Below, piece by piece: positions 9,130-18,863 of a DNA stretch of 51,464 nt. This DNA comes from Planctomycetota bacterium (GTDB lineage Bacteria; Planctomycetota; GCA-002687715). Numbering within the stretch: the first letter of the stretch is position 1; each line of letters starts with the position of its first letter. The notes beneath the pieces were generated by a model. The model searched no databases. It was not told the DNA's origin and saw nothing but the letters and a program-made list of their open reading frames with translations. The stretch is from the NCBI GenBank assembly GCA_009691765.1, contig SIAO01000015.1, forward strand, positions 1 to 51,464, written 5' to 3'. The translations under genes and the position numbers were made by a program.

Positions 9130-12090
9130 ATGAAGCGCCACTTGTGCTTGCTCCTGCTCGCGGGAGCCATGCTTGGACAGAACCCGCCGCAAGGTGTGGA
9201 CGCCGCCGCCGATGGTTGGGCCAGCGAAGTTGCCTACGAGCACGCCAAGAAAGTGCTGCGCGAAGTGTGCGCGCTGGCAGCGAAGGACGCGCCCGCGAAA
9301 CCCGCCAGTGTGCACAATGCTGCGCTGTGGGACTGGCCAACACTGACGCCTCAAGCGGCATCGACTGGCGAAGCCCTCTTCGGAACCGACCCCGTTGAAG
9401 CGGGAATCGCTCAAGCTGCCGCCGCTCTCGTAGCGCCACTGCGCACCTATTCTGGGTTACGCACTGAAGTGAAAGTGCATGCCGTTCAACCACACGCTGC
9501 GGGTGGCTTCATGGTCACCGTGCGCATGCAAGCTGCTGCGTTCGCAGGCGACGCCGGATTTCAGCGCAATGCGACATGGGAGGCCGAGTTCAGCGCAAGT
9601 GCAGACTCCGCGCTGCGGTTGAGTGAACTGCGCAGCACGCCGGTGACCTGGGTTTCCATGAGCGCTCCATTGCTGCGCGACACCACACCCGAAATCTTTG
9701 GCCGCGATCCGCTCTTTTCCAAGTGCGTGGCGCGGGGGCCAGAGTTTTGGTTCGGGCGCTTGCAATCGCTTGGCGAACTCAGCTTCTTCGGTCACAACGG
9801 CCTCGCTATCGGCGACTTGAATGGCGATGGCCGCGACGATCTTTATCTGTGCATGCCGAATGGCACTCCCAACCGCCTCTATTTGCAACAAGCCGATGGC
9901 AGCGCGCAAGAATGCGCCGCAGCGTGGGGCGCAGACTGGCTCGACGACACCAAGGCCGCATTGTTCGCAGACTTCGACAACGACGGCGATCAAGACTTGA
10001 CTCTCGCAATGGGGCCCACCATCCTCGTCTTGCGCCAACACGAAGGGAAGCTGATTCCCTCGAACGGGCTGCGCTCTGCGTCCAACGCTTCGTTTTATTC
10101 GCTGTCGGCTGCTGACTACGACAACGATGGCGACCTCGACCTCTTCGCTGTGCGCTACGTGAAAACGCGCTACGGAGAGAGTGTGCCGCAACCACTGCAC
10201 GATGCGCACAACGGACCCACGAACCACTTGCTGCGCAATGATGGCGACAAGGGCTGGACGGATATCACCAACGCGAGTGGGCTCGGTGTGGCCAACGACC
10301 GCTTCTCGCTCGCAGCCGCGTGGTTGGACTACGACAACGATGGCGACAGCGACTTGTGCGTGGCCAACGATTTCGGTTTGAAGAACTTGTATCGCAACGA
10401 TGCCGGGCAGTTCACCGATGTAGCCAACGCAGCCGGCTGCGCAGATTCAGGCGCAGGCATGGGAGTCGCCGTTGGCGACCCCGACAACGACGGCGACTTG
10501 GATTTGTATTTCTCAAACATGTTCTCTGCGGCTGGGCGGCGCATTGCTTTCCAACCGCAGTTTCGCGCCGACAAAACTGAACAAACTGGCCGAGAGCTGC
10601 TGCAACGCTTCGCCTTTGGCAACTCACTCTTGTTGAACGACGGTGCAGGCCACTTTGCGGATCGCTCCACCGCTTCGGGCACATTCTTCGGCCGCTGGGC
10701 GTGGGGCGCGCTCTTCGCCGATCTCGACAACGATGGCGCCGAAGACCTGTACGTTCCCAACGGCTTTGTCACTGCGCCGCTCGAAGACGACCTTTGAAGC
10801 TTCTTCTGGCGCCGAGTGGCGTCAGAAACTCCGTTCTCCGGTGGAGAACTCGACAAGGAATACGCAGGTCGTTGGATGGACATCGGCCGCCTCATGCTCG
10901 GCGGTTGGTCGTGGAGTGGACGCGAGCGAGATGTTGTTCATCTGAACCGAGGCGCGGCACGCTTTGCTGATGTCAGCGCGGCCAGCGGGCTGGATTTCGC
11001 TGAAGATGGGCGCGCGTTGGCTTCATGCGACTGGGATGGCGACGGGCGACTCGATCTCGTCTTGCGCAACCGCAACACTCCGAGTCTGCGCTTCCTGCAC
11101 GGCAATGCACTCGCCGAGAGGCACTGGGTGGCGTTCGCACTGCGCGGCGTCACAGGCAACCGCGATGCCATCGGCGCGCGTGTGAGCGTCACTGCTGGCG
11201 GAATCACTCACCTGCGCGAACTCCGTGCTGGCGACGGGTACCTCGCGCAGAGCAGCAAGGTTTTGCATTTCGGACTAGGGCAGGCGGCAGCCATGGAGAA
11301 AGTTGTGGTGCGCTGGCCGGGCGGCGCGGTGCAAGAGTTTGCTGCGCTGCCAGCAAACGCGACCTACGACCTCGTGCAAGGTGCAACGCCCATCGCGAGA
11401 CCGGCACGCGGTGTGCAGCTCGTGAGAGCAGCAACCTCACCAGTCATGGACGCCGAGGACAGCACGCGCATGGTGCTGCGCACATCTTTACCGCTTCCTT
11501 TCCACCTGCGGCCTAAGAACAACCAAGACCGCTCGCGCGGCACCACTGCGCTCGTGCTGTGGACACCGAACGACGCGGCTTCGACGGAACTGCTGCACGC
11601 ACTCAGCGTCGCGCGACCGGAATTGCAGGCCGCCGAGATGAACATCGCTCTGCTGTGCACGGCAGGCGGTGGCAACGCTTCCGCGCCGCTCGCAAGTGAT
11701 CTGTTCCCTTCAGAACTGGAAGGGACTTGGTGGACACGAAGCGCTCTCACTGCGCTGCCAGCGCTCCGTGCCATCGTAGAAAACCTGCGCGGGACGGATG
11801 CGCCGCTTCCGCAACCAACCGTGCTGCTGATCGATGCGCTGGGTCGCTTGCAAAGTGTCCATTGGGGACGCGTGCCGGTGAGCGGCTTGCATCAAGATGC
11901 AACAGATTATGCCGCGCCAGACGACGCTGCGGCACCGCGCTCGAGCTTCCCCGGGCGCTGGTACTACGGACATATCCCCGACCTTGAAGGTCTGTCGGCC
12001 GCCGTACGCCGCAGCGGGGACAACGAAGCCACAGGTTTCTATGTCCTGATGGCTTTGGAACTTCAGAAAAAGCTGACGAAACGGCAGTAA
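9130..12090 (+). CDS. CRTAC1-type FG-GAP/UnbV secreted protein, probable selenoprotein (in-frame TGA at 10795)
   Basis: I read this as one gene of 986 residues. A TGA at codon 556 (10795-10797) splits it, but the same frame stays open for another 1.3 kb. The first part has a signal peptide (1-17) and FG-GAP calcium-loop repeats (DLNGDGRDDL, DFDNDGDQDL, DYDNDGDLDL, DPDNDGDLDL, DLDNDGAEDL). After the TGA come SFFWRR, another DWDGDGRLDL loop and an ASPIC/UnbV domain (HWVAFALRGV, IGARVSV, LHFGLG). Neither half is a complete family member and both belong to the same one. A strong hairpin follows the TGA at SECIS distance, so Sec556 is likely. From memory many planctomycete homologues have Cys in this DDLxSFFWR motif, which needs checking. 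Residues about 790-930 look thioredoxin-like (PTVLLIDALGRL) but have LWTPNDAAS where a CxxC would sit. The only candidate restart, GTG 10816, lies inside the hairpin without a Shine-Dalgarno. Confidence 0.8.
10804..10827 (+). promoter_or_regulatory. Candidate bacterial SECIS element (CRTAC1-type gene)
   Basis: A 10-bp stem (arms 10804-10813 TTCTGGCGCC and 10818-10827 GGCGTCAGAA, one G-U pair) closes a GAGU tetraloop at 10814-10817. The loop begins 16 nt after the TGA at 10795-10797 and its first base is G. These are the known requirements for SelB-binding SECIS hairpins in bacteria. The hairpin is within the coding frame, as expected for bacterial SECIS. Confidence 0.78.
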
Positions 12091-12188
12091 AATGCCGCGC
12101 GGGCAAAAGCGGCACACAAGGCAGAGTTCGGTTTCATTTGGGGAGACCTGCGGACTATACTCATGCAGTCACCTCGTGGAGCCCGCCT

Positions 12189-13160
12189 GTGATTTTGCGA
12201 ACCCTCGTCCTTGTGTCACTCATTGCAATTGTTGCCACGGCCCAGTTGCCGACGGCGCTGAATATCAGCGTCAGTAGTGGCAGCTCGTCCGTTGTGCAGA
12301 CCACACCCGGCACGCTGAACTACAGCGTCACTGCGGAACTCTCGAACACTTCGAACGAAGGCCTCGCGGCGCTTGTGTTCGATCTGGTGTGGAGCGCTGG
12401 CCCCATCGCGCAAGCGACTCCGGGCGCCTCCACCACGTCGCTGCGCATTCCGCTTGGCGTGAACAATCCTGCTGGGTTCGGAGGGACCGTCTCCGGCAAT
12501 CGCTTGAAGCAAGTGGGTGGTGCGCAGAACACCATCAACAACACCATTGGCGCCTACCCCAACGGTGCGGTGGTCACCATGATCGCTCAGACTGGCGCGC
12601 CGCTCGTGGTGGTGACTGGCAGCGTCAATGTCCCCGCCGCCGCTGGCAACTACACACTTGCTATCGAAAATGTCTGGTGCAATGTCATTCGCCAAGGAGA
12701 CCTCGGCGTCCCCTTCTGGAATGTCGATCCGGCAGCTTTGGGCAGCATCACGAATCTCGCCGTCAATTGCTCGCTGCTGAGCAGTGCAACATCAAGCATC
12801 TCGATCGCGGCTGGCGGCGCGCAGAACATGACGCTGACGGCCGGAAGCAGTTTCGGCAACACTGCATATTTCGTCGGCGGATCCACCAGCGGAACCTCTC
12901 CAGGCACTGTAGTGTCACCCAGCCTCGTGATTCCGCTCAACTTGGATTGGTACACGGACTTCACGATTAGCTACGCGAATTCTGGCATCCTCAGTAACAA
13001 CTTGGGCACGCTCAGCGCCGCTGGCAGTGCCAACATCACTTTCTCGCTTCCTGGGAATACTCTTCCGGCTGCACTCGCCGGCCTCGTTATTTCCCATGCA
13101 GCTACGGGTCTTCCGCCCAACTTCGTTTCGAATGCTGTGAACTGTGTTCTGACTCCATGA
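12189..13160 (+). CDS. Secreted all-beta protein of unknown function
   Basis: The protein has 323 residues starting at GTG 12189, which directly precedes a hydrophobic signal segment (ILRTLVLVSLIAIVATA). A TATACT box at about 12156 may be its promoter. The sequence is rich in G, S, T, N and V. The N-terminal half resembles a cohesin-like or Ig-like domain (TPGTLNYSVTAEL, GLAALVFDLVW). The C-terminal half contains LTAGSSFGNTAYFVGG, SGTSPG, PLNLDWY and SLPGNTLP, a pattern I associate from memory with a C-terminal domain frequent on planctomycete secreted proteins. It has two Cys in the middle and one near the C-terminus. It lies between a CRTAC1-type and an FG-GAP protein, so it is probably part of the same set of secreted surface proteins. 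No enzymatic motif is seen. Confidence 0.72.
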   Translation: MILRTLVLVSLIAIVATAQLPTALNISVSSGSSSVVQTTPGTLNYSVTAELSNTSNEGLAALVFDLVWSAGPIAQATPGASTTSLRIPLGVNNPAGFGGTVSGNRLKQVGGAQNTINNTIGAYPNGAVVTMIAQTGAPLVVVTGSVNVPAAAGNYTLAIENVWCNVIRQGDLGVPFWNVDPAALGSITNLAVNCSLLSSATSSISIAAGGAQNMTLTAGSSFGNTAYFVGGSTSGTSPGTVVSPSLVIPLNLDWYTDFTISYANSGILSNNLGTLSAAGSANITFSLPGNTLPAALAGLVISHAATGLPPNFVSNAVNCVLTP

Positions 13161-13231
13161 CGAACGCAGACAACACCCACACTTGCACATGAAGAGCCAC
13201 TCCAACGAGTGGCATCGAGGAGCTTGCGAAG

Positions 13232-15130
13232 ATGATCAAGACATTTGTACTTTTCTCTGTGGCCGCGCTTGCGCTGTTCGCGAATTCGCTCGCCGCTCAG
13301 GCTTTGGACAACCGCTGGGTTGAGTTTGCGGACGAAACCGCGACACGCTTGATCGCAGCGGTAGCCTTGTCCACTGGGGACCCCGACGAAAAAGATTACG
13401 GCTGGGGCGACTTAGACCGTGACGGCGACATAGACCTCATCTGCGTGCGGAAGCAACCCTTCAGTTCAGCAGGGAAGCGCGTCAACGTCCTGTTCATGAA
13501 CGAGGGCCTGAAAGAAGGACACAGTCTCGATGGAGTGCTCGTGGATCGCACCACCACGTACGCCATCAATTCTGCAACAGTGGGCGATTTCGGTTTCAAC
13601 ACCCCCACCAACGATCGCGACGTGGCTGTCGCCGATTTCAACAACGATGGTTGGCTCGACTTTGTGACTGCTGTGACCATTTCTGATGGCGATCCAAAGT
13701 ATCTCTCACATCCACGCGTCTATATGAACCGTGGCGCCAACGTGAATGGAGCGTGGCTCGGTTTTCGTTTCGACGAAGCTCGCAGCCCGCAGCTCTACAC
13801 CATCAACACCAATGGCACTGCAAACACCGCCAACCCTGTTGCCGGGCGCTTTTGCTCTGTGGCGGCTGGCGACGTGACCGGCGATGGTTACGCCGACATC
13901 TATCTCGGCGACTACGACGCAGGTGGTGGCTCGAGTGAGATTGCCGCGAACGACACCAACGACCGGTTGTGGGTGAACCAAGGCGCTGCGAATCCAGGAC
14001 ATTTCAGCGATTCACTCCGCTCGCGCATGTCGGCGAACATGCTGCTCTCAGCCTTCGCCGCGTCGTCGCACATCCTCGATCTCAACAACGACGGTCTCAA
14101 CGATGTGCTGAAAAACACTGCGCTGCAGGCTCCTCAGAATGTGTCCTGCATTTATGACTTGCCAACTCAAGGCATCTTCGACCTGCTCCAAGTCGCGCAC
14201 ACCAACGCACCCTACTTCGTCATGCCAGGCGATCTGAACAACGACAATCGCCCTGACATCGTGGTCACGGACGACGGCGCGGATCGTTTCCGTTTCAACC
14301 TAAGCAACGACCCACTCGGCCAAGTTGCATGGAGCGCGTCCTACACTTTCGCGTTCCTTAGCGGCGCGGATGACGGCTTCGGCTCGCAGTCCTCGATCGA
14401 GGACTTGGACAACGACGGTTGGCGCGATGTGCTGATCAGCGATGTCGATGTCGATATCGGCGGATGCGCACGCCGCCTGCACATTTATCACAACGCTGGC
14501 AATGCTCCGGTCAACACGATGCGCGAAGAGCGCCAATCCGCCGCGTCGCCGCTATGGATTGGAGCAGTGGGGTTCACCGCCACGAATTTGCAGGGCACGT
14601 ATCACGTTGCGCCGATCGACCTCAATGGCGACGGTTGGCTCGACGTTGTATCGGGGCGCTGCAGCACCATGCATGTGATGATGAACAAGCCCATCGGCTT
14701 GGTCTCCAGCGGCAACGGCACGCCTTCCTGCAAGGGCATCGTCACCATGAGCGGCAACATGAAGCCGAAGGTGAACACGCCCGCCTTTGCGCTCACGAGC
14801 TCGAAGTGCCCGCCAAACACCGTCGGCTACGTCGCTATCAGCGCGGTGGCCAACGCTGCTGGCAGCGACCCGCTGGGCATCGGCGTCACGTTCTATGTCG
14901 ACCCTGTAGATCCCTCGACCCTGCTCGTGCCCGTGCTGAGCGATGCCAATGGCAGGGCCGCCTTCGCCATCGGCTTGCCCAATGTGTCTGCCCTCGCAGG
15001 CATGACTTTCAAGGTCCAGTCGTTCTGGCCGTTGAACACCATGACCCAACCCAACGGCAGCCCCTGTGTGCCGCCCAACGCGATCAACTGGGGTAGCTCA
15101 CAGCTTCTCAGCCTCACCATTCAGCCCTGA
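13232..15130 (+). CDS. Secreted FG-GAP/VCBS repeat protein
   Basis: The protein has 632 residues. Its ATG is preceded by GAGGAG about 10 nt upstream, and residues 1-22 form a signal peptide ending LAAQ. At least six calcium-loop repeats are visible (DLDRDGDIDL, DFNNDGWLDF, DVTGDGYADI, DLNNDGLNDV, DLNNDNRPDI, DLDNDGWRDV, DLNGDGWLDV), diagnostic of an FG-GAP/VCBS beta-propeller that binds Ca2+. The last about 130 residues form a separate beta domain with four Cys (PSCKG, SKCPPN, SPCVPPN). Unlike the CRTAC1-type gene upstream it has no UnbV domain and no in-frame TGA. It is probably extracellular. Such propellers serve adhesion or scaffolding in other proteins, but the role here is not shown. 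Confidence 0.85.
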   Translation: MIKTFVLFSVAALALFANSLAAQALDNRWVEFADETATRLIAAVALSTGDPDEKDYGWGDLDRDGDIDLICVRKQPFSSAGKRVNVLFMNEGLKEGHSLDGVLVDRTTTYAINSATVGDFGFNTPTNDRDVAVADFNNDGWLDFVTAVTISDGDPKYLSHPRVYMNRGANVNGAWLGFRFDEARSPQLYTINTNGTANTANPVAGRFCSVAAGDVTGDGYADIYLGDYDAGGGSSEIAANDTNDRLWVNQGAANPGHFSDSLRSRMSANMLLSAFAASSHILDLNNDGLNDVLKNTALQAPQNVSCIYDLPTQGIFDLLQVAHTNAPYFVMPGDLNNDNRPDIVVTDDGADRFRFNLSNDPLGQVAWSASYTFAFLSGADDGFGSQSSIEDLDNDGWRDVLISDVDVDIGGCARRLHIYHNAGNAPVNTMREERQSAASPLWIGAVGFTATNLQGTYHVAPIDLNGDGWLDVVSGRCSTMHVMMNKPIGLVSSGNGTPSCKGIVTMSGNMKPKVNTPAFALTSSKCPPNTVGYVAISAVANAAGSDPLGIGVTFYVDPVDPSTLLVPVLSDANGRAAFAIGLPNVSALAGMTFKVQSFWPLNTMTQPNGSPCVPPNAINWGSSQLLSLTIQP

Positions 15131-15140
15131 GAATCCCCGT

Positions 15141-15159
15141 AGGCGCGCCACGCGCGCCT
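15141..15159. terminator. Intergenic perfect hairpin
   Basis: An 8-bp perfect stem (AGGCGCGC with GCGCGCCT) around a CAC loop lies between the FG-GAP gene stop and the dihaem gene start. It lacks a T-run, so it may be an mRNA-stabilising or pausing stem rather than a true intrinsic terminator. Confidence 0.4.
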
Positions 15160-15170
15160 GAGCAACAGCT

Positions 15171-16553
15171 ATGCGCCGTTTCAAACTTGCTCTCTTTGTG
15201 ATCGCGACCGCGGCAGCGCTGCTTCCGGCTCAACTCCAGTTGCAGCCGCGCAACGGTGATGCCATCTACGGACTCAGCACTGCTCAACTCGCACGCTTCG
15301 AAGCCGGACGCACCGTGTTCAACACTCCGCTACTGGTGAATCAAGGCCTCGGGCCTTGCTTCAATCAACAGTCGTGCGGTGGTTGCCACGGGATTCCGGC
15401 TATCGGCGGCGCGGGCACCATTGAGGTGACGCGCTACGGCATCACAGGCGTCGGCGCCATTCCCTTCAACCCCATGGCCAGCCTTGGTGGCTCGTTGCTG
15501 CAAGAGCAATCCACCAATCCCGCGTGTCTCGAGACCGTGCCAGCCACGGCCACTGTGGTGATCAACCGCCTCACCAATTCCACGTTCGGCATGGGCCTCG
15601 TGCAAGCCATTCCCGACGCTGTGTTGCTTTTCAATGCTCTGAATCCGCCCGCAGGCGTCAGCGGCATCGCACACATGGTGGGCGCATTTGAAGACCCTGT
15701 TGGTGCTCCGCTCCATGTCGGCCGCTTCGGTTGGAAGGCCCAAGTGGCAACAGCGCTCACGTTCAGCGCCGATGCCTCGCTGATGGAAATGGGCATGACC
15801 AACCGCTTCCTGCTCACCGAGAACGCACCCAACGGAAACTTGGTGCTTCTTGCCCAGTGGGACACAGTGCCAGATCCCGAAGATGGCCCTGACGCTCAAG
15901 GGTTCCACCGCATCGATCGCATGGCAGATTTCCAGCGCTTCTCGGCCGCACCTCCGCAGACGCCACGCTCCGGCATGGCGGGCGAAGTCCTGTTCAACAC
16001 CATTGGCTGCGCTTCCTGCCACGTCGCAAGTTTCACCAGCGGCACTGTCGCCGAAGCAGCTCTGAGCAACATCACCATCCGTCCTTACAGCGACTTCCTG
16101 CTGCACGACATGGGCTCACTCGGAGACGGCATCGTGCAAGGCGCGGGCACCGAATTTGAAATGCGCACTCCGTCGCTCTGGGGCATGCGTGCACGTCCAG
16201 CCTTGCTGCATGATGGTCGAGCAACAGGTTTGGATTTCGGCGGCAACGTCGACCTCGCTGTGCAAGATCACTTCGGCGAAGCAGCCGCTTCGCGCGCGGC
16301 ATGGATTGCACTGTCGCAGGCTCAAAAGGATGTGCTGGTGAACTTCCTCGACAGTCTCGGCCGCGCCGAGTTCGACTACGACGGTGACAACGACGCGGAC
16401 ATGGTGGACTGGTTCTACATGCGCATTGGATTCACAGGACCCGTAGGCAACTTGACACCTGAAGATGCCAACAGCCGTTGCGATGTAGACCAAGACGGCG
16501 ACCTCGACATCGTGGACTTCATCAATCTCCAGCGCGCCTTCACCGGTCAGTGA
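15171..16553 (+). CDS. Secreted dihaem oxidoreductase (DUF1111/thiol-oxidoreductase-like) with dockerin-like tail
   Basis: The protein has 460 residues with a signal peptide at 1-20 (ending LLPAQ). Two haem c motifs are visible: CGGCH at C69-H73 and CASCH at C280-H284. The arrangement SCGGCHGIPAIGG near the N-terminus, MRTPSLWGMRARPALLHDG in the third quarter and the overall length match the dihaem DHOR/DUF1111 family, periplasmic redox enzymes distantly related to MauG-type peroxidases. The last about 60 residues hold two acidic loops (DYDGDNDADMVDWFYM and DVDQDGDLDIVDFINL), resembling the paired Ca2+ loops of type I dockerins. Its stop overlaps the next gene (GTGA). The redox assignment is good. 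The substrate is unknown. Confidence 0.86.
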   Translation: MRRFKLALFVIATAAALLPAQLQLQPRNGDAIYGLSTAQLARFEAGRTVFNTPLLVNQGLGPCFNQQSCGGCHGIPAIGGAGTIEVTRYGITGVGAIPFNPMASLGGSLLQEQSTNPACLETVPATATVVINRLTNSTFGMGLVQAIPDAVLLFNALNPPAGVSGIAHMVGAFEDPVGAPLHVGRFGWKAQVATALTFSADASLMEMGMTNRFLLTENAPNGNLVLLAQWDTVPDPEDGPDAQGFHRIDRMADFQRFSAAPPQTPRSGMAGEVLFNTIGCASCHVASFTSGTVAEAALSNITIRPYSDFLLHDMGSLGDGIVQGAGTEFEMRTPSLWGMRARPALLHDGRATGLDFGGNVDLAVQDHFGEAAASRAAWIALSQAQKDVLVNFLDSLGRAEFDYDGDNDADMVDWFYMRIGFTGPVGNLTPEDANSRCDVDQDGDLDIVDFINLQRAFTGQ

Positions 16554-16957
16554 GCAAGGCTGCTCAGCAATCGTCGCGGCGAGGAACTTGGATCCTTGTA
16601 GCGCTACTACTTTTTGCGGTCACTTTCATCGGCATGGCCACGTGGCTCGGGAAGCAAGACCGCACAGAGGCCTATCCCGATTCCAATGTCACCGTCACTG
16701 AAGCTGACGTGGCGAGCGCAGCAGCGCAACTACATACAGCGCAGAGTCTGTTGGAGCAAGGACAGACCCAATCCGCACTCAAGGCCGCCGAAAGTGCCGT
16801 CGGTCTCAATCCGCGCAACGCCCAAGCGCACCGCCTCGTGGCTCGAGCCGCCAGCCTGCTGCGAGATAGCGGCAAGGCCAAACACGCGTGGCGCGTCGTA
16901 CTGCATCTGGTCCCCGGAGACGTGGAAGCGCTCGCCGGAATCAAACGCTTCGAGTGA
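16550..16957 (+). CDS. Membrane-anchored TPR-like small protein
   Basis: The protein has 135 residues from GTG 16550, which overlaps the stop of the dihaem gene and so is probably translationally coupled. A longer frame exists upstream but only as a shadow of that gene. Residues about 13-33 are a single membrane segment (WILVALLLFAVTFIGMATWL), so the protein is likely anchored with its C-terminus in the periplasm. Residues about 55-130 form about two tetratricopeptide repeats (AAQLHTAQSLLEQGQ, ALKAAESAVGLNPRNAQAH, AWRVVLHLVPGDVEAL). It probably serves as an adaptor for the dihaem enzyme. Its 3' end overlaps the convergent gene by 17 bp. Confidence 0.72.
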   Translation: MSKAAQQSSRRGTWILVALLLFAVTFIGMATWLGKQDRTEAYPDSNVTVTEADVASAAAQLHTAQSLLEQGQTQSALKAAESAVGLNPRNAQAHRLVARAASLLRDSGKAKHAWRVVLHLVPGDVEALAGIKRFE

Positions 16958-18761
16958 GTTTGGTGCTCGGAGCCGTGAGTTCGGCTGCGGTGTAGCTGCG
17001 CATTGAGAGTGCCGCCCACGAACGCGGCAAGGGAAAGCGGCACAGCCACCCATCCACTCTCACACACAGCGGCATCACGCAACGCATAAGTCCCCGCACC
17101 AGCGCGGCGCGCTGAAATGTGACAAATGCGTTGGCGATGAAGGGCGCAAGGAAATGCGCATAGCGTTCATCCAACGGCGTCGCGGCATGCTCGACGGTGC
17201 TGGTTCTGCGCGATGACACCGAACCGTCGCGACGCGTTTCGGAAAACCCACGAGTGCGTTCCCGTGCTATGGAGCGGCGATAGGCACGCTCATCAAAAAA
17301 GCGCCGCATCCAAGAAGTGAAGAAGGCGTGCATCACTCTGGAAAGTTTGGGGTGATACCCCTCGATGCAGTGGGGCCCTACGATCAAGACGACGCCATCA
17401 GGTTTCAAAACACGCTTCAAAATGAAGCCCAGTTCCGCGAGCAGCAGCGGGTGTTCTTCGAGAGCGCCAAACAAACACACCGCATCCACGGGAGTGGACA
17501 CGTTGACCGAGGCGAGATCCCCGACCGTGTAGCTGGCGCGCGCGTTCACATCCGCGGCAGTAGCCGCAGCGTTGGCTCGTACCACGAGCTCCCATGCCGG
17601 ATCCACCCCTTGAACTTGCACATCAAGTGCGGAAGCCATCCAGAGCGAATGCCGCCCATCGCCGCAACCGAGATCCAGCACACGACGCACCCTGTGGCGC
17701 CGCACAGCATTGCCGAGAAAGCGCCGGACCGGTGCATGCAACATGCGCGACAGGCCTTCGTCCTCGCTCCAATCTTCCATTAACTGTGCGCTGATAGCCG
17801 TGGTGCGGTGTGCCGCGAACTGCATCTCGACTTTGGTGCGGCCCGCCACTTCCAGCAGCCCTGCTTCCAAAGACCAGCGCGGGGCATAGCCCAACTCGGC
17901 TCGCGCGCGCTCCACCGGGAAGCGGTAGTGCATGCGCTCCGAAGATGGAGTTGCGAACAGGGGCGCTTTCAATGCCGTAAGAGCAATGCCTCGAGCGCGG
18001 GCCACCCGCTCCAAGACGCGCATCAGTTCCCCCACGGTCGGAATCTCGTTTCCCATGATGTGGTAAATGCCGTTGCCTCTCTGCACAGCACGTGTCACGG
18101 CTTGCGCGAGATCAGCAAGATGCACGGGCTGATAGCGGTGGTTGGGCCACTCTCGTTGCAGCAGTTCCACATCTTCCGACTGCAAGAGCAGCATGGCCTG
18201 CGAGAACACACCTGGATTGCCGTGGCCATAGATATGTCCTGCGCGCAGGATCACCAAACCCACTTGACGCTCCCGCGCCAAATACATGGAGTGATGCTCC
18301 ACGGCGAGAAGCGCACCACCGCTGTGCTCTGCCGGCCGGGGCTCTTGAGCCTCAAAGCGCTCGCCCTCAGCGGGTGTGAGCGGCCCAGCCACTTCGATGT
18401 TCGAGAGCAGCACGAATCGATCTGCCCCGCATGCCGACAAGACGCGCTCGGCCACGCGATAGCGCTCTTCAGCAATGCGCCACAACGCTTCAGGAGGGCC
18501 GTCGCCATCCTCCAATGCGTTGGCGAGCACGAGGACATCGCAGCGCGGCAACTCGGGCAGCGGTTCCGTCGGAGCTGGCAACGGAGCGCAGATCACACGC
18601 ACCATTTCCTCGTCCCAAGGTTGGGCCAAAGACTCTGGACGCGTCCAAGCCACCACCTTGTGCCCCTCGGCCAGCAGGGCCTCGACGATGCTCAGCCCTG
18701 GCTCGCTATCAGCGCCCAGCACCAGTACGGTGCGAAAAAAGACTGGAAGTTCCGTGTTCAT
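16941..18761 (-). CDS. NAD-dependent epimerase-like / SAM methyltransferase fusion
   Basis: The protein has 606 residues from ATG 18761; a TTG 18 nt further upstream is less likely. Residues about 10-310 are an extended short-chain dehydrogenase (NAD-dependent epimerase/dehydratase) with a degenerate glycine motif GADSEPG, a strand LVILRAGHIYGHGNPG and a C-terminal PVERARAELGYAPRWSLEAGL segment typical of nucleotide-sugar epimerases. Residues about 345-500 are a class I methyltransferase with the SAM motif VLDLGCGDGRHSLW and acidic GVDP. The usual YxxxK appears as YLARE, so classical catalysis may be lost. The last about 100 residues are basic and lack clear homology. Two activities on one chain suggest sugar modification, perhaps of surface glycan or lipid, but this is inference. 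It is divergent from the RsmC-like gene. Confidence 0.78.
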   Translation of the reverse strand: MNTELPVFFRTVLVLGADSEPGLSIVEALLAEGHKVVAWTRPESLAQPWDEEMVRVICAPLPAPTEPLPELPRCDVLVLANALEDGDGPPEALWRIAEERYRVAERVLSACGADRFVLLSNIEVAGPLTPAEGERFEAQEPRPAEHSGGALLAVEHHSMYLARERQVGLVILRAGHIYGHGNPGVFSQAMLLLQSEDVELLQREWPNHRYQPVHLADLAQAVTRAVQRGNGIYHIMGNEIPTVGELMRVLERVARARGIALTALKAPLFATPSSERMHYRFPVERARAELGYAPRWSLEAGLLEVAGRTKVEMQFAAHRTTAISAQLMEDWSEDEGLSRMLHAPVRRFLGNAVRRHRVRRVLDLGCGDGRHSLWMASALDVQVQGVDPAWELVVRANAAATAADVNARASYTVGDLASVNVSTPVDAVCLFGALEEHPLLLAELGFILKRVLKPDGVVLIVGPHCIEGYHPKLSRVMHAFFTSWMRRFFDERAYRRSIARERTRGFSETRRDGSVSSRRTSTVEHAATPLDERYAHFLAPFIANAFVTFQRAALVRGLMRCVMPLCVRVDGWLCRFPLPRSWAALSMRSYTAAELTAPSTKLTRSV

Positions 18762-18863
18762 CTTGCGACCTGAAGCCAAAACGCGAGTTCCCTCCGATTT
18801 GTTTTCAAATGGAGCCTCGCGTTCAGGTGGAAGTCATCATAGGGTGTGCGGCGACACGAACCC

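Noticed and set aside
10816..12090. Independent gene starting at GTG 10816 after the CRTAC1-type stop
   Set aside because: The GTG is inside the hairpin, has no Shine-Dalgarno or signal peptide, and the product would be the second half of one known domain architecture in the same frame.
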